A stretch of DNA of 50,028 bases from JANXSF01 sp043755435 (GTDB lineage: Bacteria > Acidobacteriota > Terriglobia > Bryobacterales > Bryobacteraceae): positions 1 through 50,028 of the forward strand of contig JAYUSZ010000392.1 of the NCBI GenBank assembly GCA_043755435.1, read 5' to 3'. Below the pieces are notes generated by a model, which saw only the letters and a program-made list of their open reading frames with translations, did not search any database and was not told the origin of the DNA. This document shows positions 1 through 8,569 of this stretch, one piece after another. The position numbers were made by a program, and so were the translations under genes. The number at the start of each line of letters is the position of its first letter. Position 1 is the stretch's first letter.

Positions 1-1413
1 AGCCAGTACGTCTTCAATGGTCCCCTGCATGTAGAAAGCCTGCTCAGGAATATCGTCGTACTTGCCATCGCAAACGCCTTGGAAGCCCTTGATAGTATCA
101 GCCAACTTCACATACTTACCCTTAAAGCCGGTGAACTGTTCTGCCACGTGGAAAGGCTGCGACAGGAAGTTCTGAATCTTACGAGCGCGACCGACGATTA
201 GCTTGTCAGTGTCGGACAATTCGTCGATACCCAAAATCGCAATAATGTCCTGCAGATCCTTATAGCGCTGCAAAGTCTGCTTCACTTGCTGAGCGCAATC
301 GTAATGCTGGGCACCCAACACCGCAGGATCTAGAATTCGCGAAGTAGAAGCCAGCGGATCCACAGCCGGGTAAATTCCTAGCGCCGCGATTTCGCGCGAT
401 AGGTTCGTCGTCGCATCCAAGTGAGCAAACGCTGTTGCCGGAGCTGGATCGGTGTAATCGTCAGCAGGCACGTAGATGGCTTGCACTGAGGTGATGGAAC
501 CCTTCTTTGTCGAAGTAATGCGTTCCTGCAATTCCCCCATTTCGGTTGCCAGGTTCGGCTGATAACCTACAGCGGAAGGCATGCGGCCCAGCAGTGCTGA
601 TACTTCCGAACCTGCTTGCGTAAAGCGGAAAATGTTGTCGATGAACAGCAGCACGTCCTGGTTTTCTTCGTCGCGGAAATACTCAGCAACGGTCAACCCG
701 GTAAGGCCTACGCGAAGACGCGCTCCTGGCGGCTCGGTCATCTGGCCGTAAATTAGAGCCACTTTCGACTTCGTGTAATCGGAAGGATCCACAATGCCCG
801 ATTCCTGCATTTCCAGCCACAAATCATTGCCTTCACGAGTCCGTTCGCCCACACCCGTGAACACCGAAACACCACCGTGATGCTGCGCAATGTTGTTGAT
901 CAGCTCCATGATGATAACCGTCTTGCCCACACCCGCGCCGCCGAACAACCCGATCTTGCCGCCCTTCAGGTAGGGTTCAATCAAGTCGATAACTTTGATG
1001 CCCGTCTCAAGCATGTTCAGGCCGGTTGCCTGTTCATCAAATGCAGGAGCGGAACGATGAATCGGATAATGCACAGTGGCATTCACCGGACCCATCATGT
1101 CCACAGGTTCGCCAATTACGTTCAATACCCGGCCCAATGTCTGCTTACCCACAGGCACCGTAACCGGCTTGCCCAGGCTGATAGACTTCATGCCGCGCAC
1201 CATCCCGTCGGTGGGCTGCAGAGCAATCGTGCGCACACGATTCTCGCCAATATGCTGCGCCACTTCACAAATAATATCGATCGGCGTGGGGACGTTGAAG
1301 CCTTCGCTGGTGATGCGAATAGCGGTGTAGATAACTGGAACCTGACCCTCAGGGAACTGAATGTCCACTGCTGGGCCGGCGATTTGAATGACTTTACCAA
1401 CGACTTCTGACAT
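1..1413 (-). CDS. atpD: F1F0 ATP synthase subunit beta (partial)
   Basis: Catalytic beta subunit of the F1 head, which makes ATP from ADP and phosphate using the proton gradient. The reading frame runs from an ATG at 1413 to the window edge and covers about 471 codons, so only the extreme C-terminus is missing. The P-loop GGAGVGKT and the stretch reading GERTREGNDL, both typical of beta subunits, are visible in translation. It follows atpG by 30 bases and is the last gene of the operon inside the window; atpC (epsilon) would be expected just beyond the left edge. The start is preceded by a GGAG-type ribosome binding site. Identity is certain. Confidence 0.98.
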   Translation of the reverse strand, partial: MSEVVGKVIQIAGPAVDIQFPEGQVPVIYTAIRITSEGFNVPTPIDIICEVAQHIGENRVRTIALQPTDGMVRGMKSISLGKPVTVPVGKQTLGRVLNVIGEPVDMMGPVNATVHYPIHRSAPAFDEQATGLNMLETGIKVIDLIEPYLKGGKIGLFGGAGVGKTVIIMELINNIAQHHGGVSVFTGVGERTREGNDLWLEMQESGIVDPSDYTKSKVALIYGQMTEPPGARLRVGLTGLTVAEYFRDEENQDVLLFIDNIFRFTQAGSEVSALLGRMPSAVGYQPNLATEMGELQERITSTKKGSITSVQAIYVPADDYTDPAPATAFAHLDATTNLSREIAALGIYPAVDPLASTSRILDPAVLGAQHYDCAQQVKQTLQRYKDLQDIIAILGIDELSDTDKLIVGRARKIQNFLSQPFHVAEQFTGFKGKYVKLADTIKGFQGVCDGKYDDIPEQAFYMQGTIEDVLA

Positions 1414-1443
1414 AGAAAACTTTCTCCTCGAATCGGGCGGACG

Positions 1444-2298
1444 CTATTCGAGCGCCGATGCGCCGCTGACAACTTCGATAATTTCGCGAGTAATACTGGC
1501 CTGGCGTACGCGGTTCATCACCAGCGTCAACCGTTCAATCACATCGGCCGCATTGGAACTGGCCGAATCCATGGCGGTCATACGCGCCGCATGTTCGGCT
1601 GCCGTCGATTCCAGTACCGCCTTATACAACTCCACTTCCACATACCGTGGCAGTAAGGTGCTCAGCAGTTTTTCCGCTGGCTGTTCGTAAATATAATCCT
1701 TGGCAACCGCGCCTTCAGGCAGAACAATGGGCAGCAGCCTGCGCACATCCAACTTCTGCGCCATCACGCTTTTGAACTCGTTGAAGATCAGGTAAACCGC
1801 ATCCACTTCCGCGTTCGCATAGCGGGCAATAATAGACTGCGCAATGGCCTTGGTATCTTCGTAGGTGCACTTCTTGGTCAGGTTGTAGTGCTCGCCTGTA
1901 ATGGTGACGCCGCGCTTTTTGAAGTAGTCGCGACCCTTGCGGCCAATGGCTTCCAGTTGCAAACCAATGCCGGACTTATCATCCATAAACTTCTGCGCGC
2001 CGCGGATCAGGTTGGTATTCAACGCACCAGCCAGACCACGGTCGGCAGTGATCAAAATCACCTGAATTCGTTTTTCCGGACGCTGCACCAACAGCGGATG
2101 AGTAACATCCATGCTCTTCGAAGCAGCGGCAACGTAGCTCAGCATATCCTTTAGCGAATTGGCATACGGGCGGGCAGCAATCACAGCTTCCTGAGCGCGC
2201 CGGAGCTTCGCAGCCGAGACCATTTTCATGGCCTTGGTGATCTGCTGCGTGTTTTTTACCGACCGGATTCTTCGCCGGAAATCGATCAAACTGGGCAT
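1444..2298 (-). CDS. atpG: F1F0 ATP synthase subunit gamma
   Basis: Central rotor shaft of F1, linking the c-ring to the alpha/beta head. The product is 284 residues, usual for the family. The N-terminus (IDFRRRIRSVKNTQQITKAM) and the C-terminal helix (RVRQASITREIIEVVSGASAL) are the conserved paired helices that form the coiled-coil shaft. It starts 7 bases after the atpA stop and ends 30 bases before atpD, so translation is probably coupled within the operon. The alpha-gamma-beta order is the standard one. Confidence 0.98.
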   Translation of the reverse strand: MPSLIDFRRRIRSVKNTQQITKAMKMVSAAKLRRAQEAVIAARPYANSLKDMLSYVAAASKSMDVTHPLLVQRPEKRIQVILITADRGLAGALNTNLIRGAQKFMDDKSGIGLQLEAIGRKGRDYFKKRGVTITGEHYNLTKKCTYEDTKAIAQSIIARYANAEVDAVYLIFNEFKSVMAQKLDVRRLLPIVLPEGAVAKDYIYEQPAEKLLSTLLPRYVEVELYKAVLESTAAEHAARMTAMDSASSNAADVIERLTLVMNRVRQASITREIIEVVSGASALE

Positions 2299-2305
2299 GG
2301 CAGCT

Positions 2306-3820
2306 TTACGCCTTATTCTCCGCCAGGAAGCGCTTCTTAGCGTCTCCGATTGCCTTGATCATTTCGGCCTTCAAGGCATCGTCAATGTTTTTCTTATCGC
2401 GAATCGCCGGCAGAATATTGGGATACGAATTTTCTACAAACCGGTGCAATTCTTCTTCAAACTTACGGATGCTTTCCACCGGCAATTCATCCAGCAACCC
2501 ATTGGTGCCGGCGAAAATACTAAGGATTTGCTTCTCAACAGACATCGGTGAGAACTGGCCCTGCTTCAGCAGTTCCACCAGCCGTTGACCACGAGACAAC
2601 TGCTTTTGGGATGCGGGATCCAAGTCAGAACCAAACTGCGCAAACGCTGCCAATGCGCGATACTGAGCCAGACTCAAACGGAGCGAACCAGCCACTTGGC
2701 GCATTGCCTTAGTCTGCGCACTACCGCCCACCCGGCTAACCGAAATACCCACGTTAATTGCCGGACGGACGTTTGAGTTAAAAAGATCGGCTTCGAGGAA
2801 TATCTGTCCGTCGGTGATCGAAATCACGTTGGTTGGAATGTAAGCTGAAACGTCGCCTGCTTGCGTTTCAATGAAGGGCAGCGCAGTTAGTGAACCACCG
2901 GTTTTCAACTTAGCGGCACGCTCCAGCAAGCGGCTGTGGAGATAGAACACGTCGCCAGGGAACGCTTCGCGGCCTGGAGGACGGCGCAACAACAGCGAAA
3001 TTTCGCGATACGCCGCAGCGTGCTTTGAAAGATCGTCATACACAACCAGAACATGTTCGTTCTTGTCGCGGAAATACTCACCCATTGCGCAACCGGAATA
3101 CGGTGCAATGTACTGCATTGGTGCCGGATCAGAAGCGGTGGCGGCTACAACAATGGTGTAATCCATGGCGCCGTTCCGTTCCAGCGTCTGCACTACTTGT
3201 GCAACCGTGGAACGCTTCTGGCCAATTGCCACGTAGATACATTTCACGTCACCACCCTTCTGGTTGATGATGGTGTCAATGGCAATGGTGGTCTTACCGG
3301 TTTGACGGTCCCCGATGATCAATTCGCGCTGGCCGCGGCCAATGGGAATCATACCGTCGATTGCTTTAATACCGGTCTGCATCGGCTCTTTCACCGGGCT
3401 GCGATCAATAACGCCAGGAGCCAGACGTTCAATGGCTAAGAAGCCATCGTTCTGAACCGGTCCCTTGCCATCAATCGGAGTACCCAGCGCATCCACAACA
3501 CGGCCCAGGAAGCCATTACCCACGGGAACCGACATAATGCGGCCCGTACGCTTAACTTCATCGCCTTCTTTAACGTGGTGGAAATCGCCCATCAACACCG
3601 CGCCCACCTGATCTTCTTCCAGGTTCAACGCAATGCCGGTGACGCCATGGGGGAACTCAATCAGTTCACCGGCCATGACCAGTTCCAAACCGTGAATACG
3701 GGCAATACCGTCACCGACCGAGATCACTGATCCGGTCTCGGTGACGTTTACTGCCTTGTCGTAATTTTCAATCTCGTCCCGCAGTACGCGAGCGATTTCA
3801 TCTGCCCGAATTTGAGCCAT
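2306..3820 (-). CDS. atpA: F1F0 ATP synthase subunit alpha
   Basis: Non-catalytic nucleotide-binding alpha subunit of F1. The product is 504 residues, the normal length. The Walker A motif GDRQTGKT and the stretch SVSRVGGSAQTKAMRQVAGS are present; the latter carries the arginine that reaches into the beta catalytic site. It lies 18 bases downstream of atpH and 7 bases upstream of atpG in one unbroken operon. Nothing unusual is seen. Confidence 0.98.
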   Translation of the reverse strand: MAQIRADEIARVLRDEIENYDKAVNVTETGSVISVGDGIARIHGLELVMAGELIEFPHGVTGIALNLEEDQVGAVLMGDFHHVKEGDEVKRTGRIMSVPVGNGFLGRVVDALGTPIDGKGPVQNDGFLAIERLAPGVIDRSPVKEPMQTGIKAIDGMIPIGRGQRELIIGDRQTGKTTIAIDTIINQKGGDVKCIYVAIGQKRSTVAQVVQTLERNGAMDYTIVVAATASDPAPMQYIAPYSGCAMGEYFRDKNEHVLVVYDDLSKHAAAYREISLLLRRPPGREAFPGDVFYLHSRLLERAAKLKTGGSLTALPFIETQAGDVSAYIPTNVISITDGQIFLEADLFNSNVRPAINVGISVSRVGGSAQTKAMRQVAGSLRLSLAQYRALAAFAQFGSDLDPASQKQLSRGQRLVELLKQGQFSPMSVEKQILSIFAGTNGLLDELPVESIRKFEEELHRFVENSYPNILPAIRDKKNIDDALKAEMIKAIGDAKKRFLAENKA

Positions 3821-3838
3821 AGTTTCTTATCCGATTAG

Positions 3839-4393
3839 TTACTCAGAGACCAGTTTCTTGCGCAGCCCATCCAGGGATCCACGCACAGAGCCGTCATAAA
3901 TTGTCGATCCGATCCGAACCATCACCCCGCCAATCAAGTCAGGGTTCACTGTAAATTGACCACGAATTGTTTTGCCTGTCTTGGTTGAAAACGAGGCTTG
4001 AATCTGCGCCTTCTGTTGGTCACTCAACGCGCTGGCAGAGCTGATTTCAGCCCGTGCGATTCCCATCCGCTCGTCAAGCTGCGCCTGAATCGCTTCCAGA
4101 ATTCCATGCAACAGCGGTGTGCGCCGATGGTCAATCACAACAAAAAGGAAGTTCTTAATCACCGTTGCCAGCGGCAGCATCTGGGCAAAGCGCGCCACCA
4201 CCGCACGTTTCCGGGCTGGGGAAACAGCAGGCGATAACAACACCGCACTCAGTTCCGTTGACCCATCCAGCATCTTGCTAAACCCTTTCAATTGCTCCAG
4301 CGCCAATTCCGGAGTTGTGCCGGAAGTTGACTTAGGATCAACCAGCACATCCACCAAAGCGCGAGCGTAACGTGAGGCAACAGCGGCAGACAT
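3839..4393 (-). CDS. atpH: F1F0 ATP synthase subunit delta
   Basis: Peripheral-stalk delta (OSCP-type) subunit that ties the b/b' stalk to the top of F1. The product is 184 residues. The N-terminal helical bundle begins AAVASRYARALVDVL, and the C-terminal part has the family signature around GGVMVRIGSTIYDGSVRGSL. The gene begins 2 bases after the atpF stop. Family length and operon position both agree. Confidence 0.96.
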   Translation of the reverse strand: MSAAVASRYARALVDVLVDPKSTSGTTPELALEQLKGFSKMLDGSTELSAVLLSPAVSPARKRAVVARFAQMLPLATVIKNFLFVVIDHRRTPLLHGILEAIQAQLDERMGIARAEISSASALSDQQKAQIQASFSTKTGKTIRGQFTVNPDLIGGVMVRIGSTIYDGSVRGSLDGLRKKLVSE

Positions 4394-4395
4394 AG

Positions 4396-4941
4396 TTAGT
4401 TCAGCCTCTTCAGAAATCCGTCAATCAATAGCGCTTCAGAAGCCGGAGTCACTTGCCCGCGAATATTGGCCTCTGCCTGCTGCAGCGCCAGTTTCGCCGA
4501 ATACGATTTCAATTCAGCCATTGCGTTCTTAGTCGCTGACTCAATTTCCTGCGCCGCATGGGCCTGCATTTTGGCCATCGCAACTTCCGTTTCCCGATTG
4601 ACGCGGGCATGTTCCGCTTCCAGTTCCTTTGAGGCACTGGCACGGATCGTTTCAATTTCATTATTCAAGGTGGCTAATCGCTTTTCGATTTCCGCAGTCT
4701 TGGCTTCGGCGGATCGCTTCATCTCAGCCGCTTCCCGTAGGTCGCGCTGGATCACTTCATCCTGACCCTTGAAGAATGCCGGAGCGTGCTTGCCAATCAT
4801 ATAGCCAAGGCCAAGCACCAATAATGCGAAATTAGCCCACTTCCAATAGATTTCGTTCGGGTTTCCAGCCGCGTGCTCGCCACCTTCAGCAAATGCCAGC
4901 GAAGATACGGCGAAACTTAGGATTAATAGCGAGCGGAGCAT
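4396..4941 (-). CDS. atpF: F1F0 ATP synthase subunit b, with an N-terminal signal-like segment
   Basis: Peripheral-stalk b subunit of 181 residues. Residues 1-18 (MLRSLLILSFAVSSLAFA) look like a cleavable signal peptide. The normal single membrane helix follows (around WANFALLVLGLGYMIG, residues 36-49), then a long Glu/Lys/Ala-rich coiled coil to the C-terminus. A signal peptide ahead of the b-subunit membrane anchor is an extra compared with short classical b subunits. The ATG overlaps the atpF' stop codon (TAATG), so translation is coupled, and a GGAGG-like site lies just upstream inside atpF'. Subunits b and b' are assigned from gene order and relative length. Confidence 0.92.
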   Translation of the reverse strand: MLRSLLILSFAVSSLAFAEGGEHAAGNPNEIYWKWANFALLVLGLGYMIGKHAPAFFKGQDEVIQRDLREAAEMKRSAEAKTAEIEKRLATLNNEIETIRASASKELEAEHARVNRETEVAMAKMQAHAAQEIESATKNAMAELKSYSAKLALQQAEANIRGQVTPASEALLIDGFLKRLN

Positions 4942-5387
4942 TATGCACTCCTCCGCAAAACAGCAGCAGCAATTTCTTCAGCCAGACGAACCGTTTCGCC
5001 AGCCAGCGATTGCCGAGCCGTTTCCACCTGTTTCGTCAGTTGCGTCTTGCCTTCCGCAATTTGCGCGTCAGCAGCAACTTTGGCCGTGGCGATGCGTGCC
5101 GCTTGATCATCCAGCCAGCTTTTGCGAGTGGCTTCCCGTTCTTTGGCAAGTTGAGTGCGCACTTCGTCGATCTTCTTTTCAAATTCGACGGCTTTGTTTT
5201 CGGCGGTTTTTAGACTATCGGCGGCGGCGCGCTTGGCACCAACAGTTGCTTCTTTCCGTTCGTGGAGCACTTTCGCCATTGGCCCGAAAAACATCCGGCG
5301 AAGGTAGAAGTGCAACAACAGGAAGAGGATAAAGGTGGGTAGACCTTTTAGCAGAATCCCAGCGAGCGCTTGAAGCGTGGCGTCCAT
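4941..5387 (-). CDS. atpF': F1F0 ATP synthase subunit b'
   Basis: First gene of the ATP synthase operon, encoding a 148-residue second stalk subunit. One N-terminal membrane helix (residues about 8-28, GILLKGLPTFILFLLLHFYL) leads into a charged coiled coil (KEATVGAKRAAADSLKTAEN onwards). Pairing a b' with a longer b in tandem is known from several phyla, including Acidobacteriota. The genes for subunits a and c are not upstream here, so F0 a/c must be encoded elsewhere. The 5' end of this gene plus its leader is duplicated at 7294-7444. Confidence 0.9.
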   Translation of the reverse strand: MDATLQALAGILLKGLPTFILFLLLHFYLRRMFFGPMAKVLHERKEATVGAKRAAADSLKTAENKAVEFEKKIDEVRTQLAKEREATRKSWLDDQAARIATAKVAADAQIAEGKTQLTKQVETARQSLAGETVRLAEEIAAAVLRRSA

Positions 5388-5411
5388 TTTTACTGTAGAG
5401 GAAGGCTTTGA
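5261..5411. repeat. Source copy of an atpF' 5'-end duplication
   Basis: This stretch, from codon 43 of atpF' back through its start codon and about 24 bases of leader, recurs in the same orientation at 7294-7444. By eye there are roughly ten substitutions and one single-base difference over 151 bases (about 93% identity). This copy is the functional one because the reading frame is intact and part of the complete operon. Confidence 0.9.
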
Positions 5412-5553
5412 GAACGAAAGTTCGCGGTTGCCCTGAAGTTTTACATTAGCATATCTTCTAATTCAGGGGCAACTTTTAAGGATATTGCAGCAGCACTCTA
5501 ACCAGTCAATCTTGGGCTGAGCTAATTGGCCAGCTCCCTTTACAGTTCGTTTA

Positions 5554-5599
5554 TGGTATACTAAAGTATGTCTAATATGCTAAATGGTATCTTATGATA
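5554..5599 (+). promoter_or_regulatory. hipBA promoter with overlapping operator-like inverted repeats
   Basis: An extended -10 element (TG-N-TATACT, 5554-5562) is followed by two small inverted repeats. ATACT-AA-AGTAT at 5558-5569 overlaps the -10, and TATC-N4-GATA at 5588-5599 overlaps the hipB start codon. HipB-type antitoxins are known to repress their own operon by binding such TATC/GATA-like palindromes, so these are likely autoregulatory operators. No convincing -35 was found, as expected for an extended -10 promoter. Palindromes seen directly; function inferred. Confidence 0.5.
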
Positions 5600-5938
5600 T
5601 ACATTACCGAACACTCCGAACCAAGCCAACCGGAACGCTTGCCGATTCCCGTTCGTCGTGGACTGTCCAAACTCGGTTCCGACATTCGAGATGCCCGCCT
5701 GCGCCGTCGCATCCCCATCGCTGTCATGGCACAGCGCGCAATGGTAAGCCGAATTACTCTGTCCAAGCTAGAACGCGGCGATCCAAATGTTGGCATGGGT
5801 ACCTACGCCACAGTACTGTTCATCCTTGGGATGAGCGACCGCTTGGCTGAAGTCGCCGATATCCGATTCGATCCACTCGGCATCTCCCTAGACGAAGAAC
5901 GCCTCCCCAAGCGCATCCGTACCAAGAAGATGACCTGA
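5594..5938 (+). CDS. hipB: HipB-like antitoxin, helix-turn-helix repressor
   Basis: DNA-binding antitoxin of 114 residues. An XRE/Cro-type helix-turn-helix spans about residues 29-80: IRDARLRRRIPIAVMAQRA, then VSRITLSKLERGDPNVGMGT, where SKLERGDP is the usual XRE ending. It should neutralise HipA and repress the operon. The start is the first ATG in frame after the last stop and lies within a palindrome; no Shine-Dalgarno site is evident, so the mRNA may have a very short or atypical leader. The stop overlaps the hipA start (TGATG). A degraded second copy lies at 8570-8850. Confidence 0.85.
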   Translation: MIYITEHSEPSQPERLPIPVRRGLSKLGSDIRDARLRRRIPIAVMAQRAMVSRITLSKLERGDPNVGMGTYATVLFILGMSDRLAEVADIRFDPLGISLDEERLPKRIRTKKMT

Positions 5939-7173
5939 TGGAACGCGAACTCTTCGTATACATCAACATCTCGAAAAAGCCCGCACTTGTGGGACGTCTC
6001 TGGGCTCGACATCGCAGAGGTCAGGACTCTGCCACGTTTGAATACGACAGGCAGTGGCTGGCAAACCCGGGCTGCTTCTCAATCGAACCAGCCCTTTCGT
6101 TAGGACCTGGACCCCATCACACTGCTTCGGGTCGGCCACTATTTGGCGCGCTTGGAGATTCTGCACCGGACCGTTGGGGTCGAGCCCTAATGCGCCGTGC
6201 CGAACGCCGCAATGCTGATAGCGAAAAGCGAACCGCGCGAACGCTTTCCGAAATCGACTTCCTTTTAATGGTGGATGACGAAGCTCGCATGGGCGCTTTG
6301 CGTTTTTCCGAAACCGAAGGCGGACTCTTTCGCGAGCACGGCCCAGCCATGCGTATCCCCCCGTTTATAGATCTACCACGCCTACTTTCTGCCAGCCAGC
6401 GGGTGACCACGGAGAAAGACACGGAGGAAGATATTCGATTGCTGCTAGCTCCCGGCTCGTCGCTTGGTGGGGCTCGACCAAAGGCATCAGTTCGCGATAA
6501 GGACGGAACACTTGCCATCGCCAAGTTCCCGCAAAAGACCGATGAAGTGAATGCAGTGTTGTGGGAAGCAGTGGCCTTGCAATTGGCAAGCAAAGCCGGG
6601 ATCACCGTGCCCATCTGGAGAGTAGAATCCATCGCAAAGAAATCGGTTCTGGTGTTGCGCAGGTTCGATCGTCACAGTGAGACACGCATTCCATTTCTTT
6701 CCGCCATGAGCATGATTGGAGCGGCCGATCACGAACAGCACAGCTACCTTGAAATCGCCGACGCAATCCGCCAGTGTGGTGCTGCGCCTATTGAGGATTT
6801 GGCTCAACTTTGGAGGCGCATTGTGTTCAACGTGATGATCGCCAACACCGATGATCACCTGCGCAATCACGCGTTCCTATATGAAGGAAATCGCGGCTGG
6901 CGGCTTTCCCCGGCCTACGACATGAACCCCACACCGCTAGAATTCAAGCCCAGAGTTCTGACCACGTTGATCGACACCCAAGACGGCTCAGCATCTCTTG
7001 ATCTGACGATGAGCGTTTGCCGTTATTTCAACCTAGCCACACAGCACGCCCGCGAGATTATTGCCGAAGTTGGTACTGCGGTTTCTCAATGGCGAACGGT
7101 GGCCGGGAACGTGGGGTTGCGAAAAGCAGAGATTGATAAAATGGCCTCTGCGTTCGAGCTCGAGAATGGTTAG
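5938..7173 (+). CDS. hipA: HipA-like serine/threonine kinase toxin
   Basis: Toxin kinase of 411 residues, full family length. In Escherichia coli HipA phosphorylates glutamyl-tRNA synthetase and induces dormancy; that target is family knowledge, not shown here. Visible features are an N-terminal HipA domain (residues 1-120), the flexible Ser/Gly loop APGSSLGGARPKAS (171-184), a lysine in TLAIAKF (196), the catalytic stretch NTDDHLRNH (303-311) and the metal-binding DMNP (328-331). All key residues are present, so the toxin looks active. It is translationally coupled to hipB. Its downstream flank is the decayed duplication at 7294-8850. Confidence 0.93.
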   Translation: MERELFVYINISKKPALVGRLWARHRRGQDSATFEYDRQWLANPGCFSIEPALSLGPGPHHTASGRPLFGALGDSAPDRWGRALMRRAERRNADSEKRTARTLSEIDFLLMVDDEARMGALRFSETEGGLFREHGPAMRIPPFIDLPRLLSASQRVTTEKDTEEDIRLLLAPGSSLGGARPKASVRDKDGTLAIAKFPQKTDEVNAVLWEAVALQLASKAGITVPIWRVESIAKKSVLVLRRFDRHSETRIPFLSAMSMIGAADHEQHSYLEIADAIRQCGAAPIEDLAQLWRRIVFNVMIANTDDHLRNHAFLYEGNRGWRLSPAYDMNPTPLEFKPRVLTTLIDTQDGSASLDLTMSVCRYFNLATQHAREIIAEVGTAVSQWRTVAGNVGLRKAEIDKMASAFELENG

Positions 7174-7293
7174 CAAAGCTGTCAACAAGTTAATTTGGTG
7201 GGAGGTTAGGCCAATGCCCCATTTCAAAAAGTATTAAAGAGGGAAAGCAGAAATGCAGCACCCACGAGTGACCTGAGTTCGTCGTACGCTTAC

Positions 7294-7444
7294 CGTGCAG
7301 CACCTTTGCCATCGGTCCGAAAAACATTCGGCGAAGGTAGAAGTGCAAAAACAGGAGGAGGATAAAGGTGGGTAGACCTTTTAAGCAGAATCCCAGCGAG
7401 CGCTTGAAGCGTGGCGTTCATTTTTACTGTAGAGGAAGGCTTTT
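7294..7444. repeat. Decayed second copy of the atpF' 5' end
   Basis: Near-copy of 5261-5411, same orientation, carrying the atpF' start codon region and leader. One added A in the run after ACCTTTT (about 7378-7384) shifts the frame, and no downstream atpF' body follows, so it cannot make a b' subunit. Together with the broken hipB at 8570-8850 it shows that the atpF'-hipB junction was once duplicated in tandem on the far side of hipA. Confidence 0.88.
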
Positions 7445-7463
7445 ATGGTTCTTGAAAAGCCAA

Positions 7464-7509
7464 GTGGGCTACTGCATCAAGGTCAAATTGCCTTGTTACG
7501 GTAGCCCAC
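7464..7509 (-). terminator. Hairpin terminator downstream of the PEP-CTERM gene
   Basis: Outer stem GTGGGCTAC (7464-7472) pairs perfectly with GTAGCCCAC (7501-7509), and an inner stem CAAGG (7478-7482) pairs with CCTTG (7491-7495). Read on the minus strand the hairpin is followed by a short T run (TTTT about 10 bases on). It sits 26 bases after the stop of the minus-strand gene at 7535, as expected for intrinsic termination. Confidence 0.7.
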
Positions 7510-7534
7510 CTGTTCGAATTATTCAAATCCTCAG

Positions 7535-8381
7535 CTAGCGCTTCCGCATTCGCATTGCGACAACGCCAAGTCCAGCCATAGCCATCGCCCAGGTGCTCGG
7601 TTCTGGAACGCCTGGATCAGAGACGACTCCACCTCTCACCGTGAACACGTATCGTCCATCCGTCTTGGTGTAGAGCGGATTGCCAACCAGCACGTTTGTC
7701 GATGAGATCAGGGCGTTAGCGCCACCATTGATAAACGCGCCATTGACACCGGAGCCAGTGAACTCAAAGAAGCTACCAGGAGTGCCTGTACCATTGGAAT
7801 AACCGGCGCGCGCGGAATTGCCGCCCAAACCGTTTGATCCCCCACTGGCACCGCCAGTTTCCCATAGGATACCGTCGTAGTTAAACATGATGTCGAAGTT
7901 GCCGGCCCCGGTGTCCGCACGTTGAATCAAAACCAACTGGAAGCTGTTTAGCTTATTCACCGCACTAGGAAAATACCCCACGTTGACCCAGTTACCTACA
8001 AAGGCATTGCGGACAACTGCATCGTTGGTAGTGAAAGTAGTTGCGCCGTAAGTAAGTAGCTCTGACCCTGCTCCGTTGGTATCCACATCCGCAAAAAACG
8101 GGGCGATTATCGGCCTGGAGGTGGCTCCGTTCAATCCAAACGGCGTGAATGTTGAAAGGGCACCGCCGAACGTGAAATTACCGTTGTTGTTGGCGAAGAG
8201 TGACGTGTAATTAGTTCCGAAGAAATTGGTCATGAAGCCAATTGCGGTTGAGGGGCTTAATTATCGTCGTTTGCGGCTAGAGTATTGGTTCCAGGATTCA
8301 ATGATGGGATAATTGCCACAGCCTGAACAGAGCTGATAGCAACAAGAGATAGCAAGAATAGTACAACTGATTTTTTATCAT
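7535..8381 (-). pseudogene. Nidogen-domain PEP-CTERM exported protein, frameshifted near the 5' end
   Basis: The main open frame (7535-8233) has NIDO-like sequence (GNFTFGGALSTFTPFGLNG; RPIIAPFFADVDTNGAGS) and ends in a PEP-CTERM sorting signal: VPEPSTW, a hydrophobic helix, then RMRKR. That signal is used for exosortase-dependent cell-surface sorting. The missing start is found upstream in other frames: ATG at 8381 with a GGAGG site, then a signal peptide reading KSVVLFLLSLVAISSVQA, then PSLNPGTNTLAANDDN, rejoining at STAIGFMTNFF. Two single-base frame breaks, one in an A6 run (8371-8376) and one near 8257-8262, separate these parts. Either the gene is a recent pseudogene or the sequence has two indel errors. 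Confidence 0.75.
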
Positions 8382-8569
8382 TTTGATTTCCTCCAGTTTT
8401 GTGACTGCCTAATGTAAACAAGTTGGTTACTTATGTAATCTGGCATTGGAAGAGGGCTATCACATTTGCGAGCCGAAGGCAACGGAATTGATAACGCGCT
8501 GTTACGGCCAAGTAGAAGTCCTCTTACCTTTTTGACCAAGTTGGCCGAAGGACACTATGGAGATATTTG

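Noticed and set aside
877..1410. Open frames on the plus strand opposite the beta subunit gene
   Set aside because: They are antisense shadows of atpD, with arginine/histidine-rich, non-protein-like composition.
6117..6870. Several minus-strand frames opposite hipA
   Set aside because: The hipA frame has all catalytic motifs; the opposite frames have no ribosome sites and no domain resemblance.
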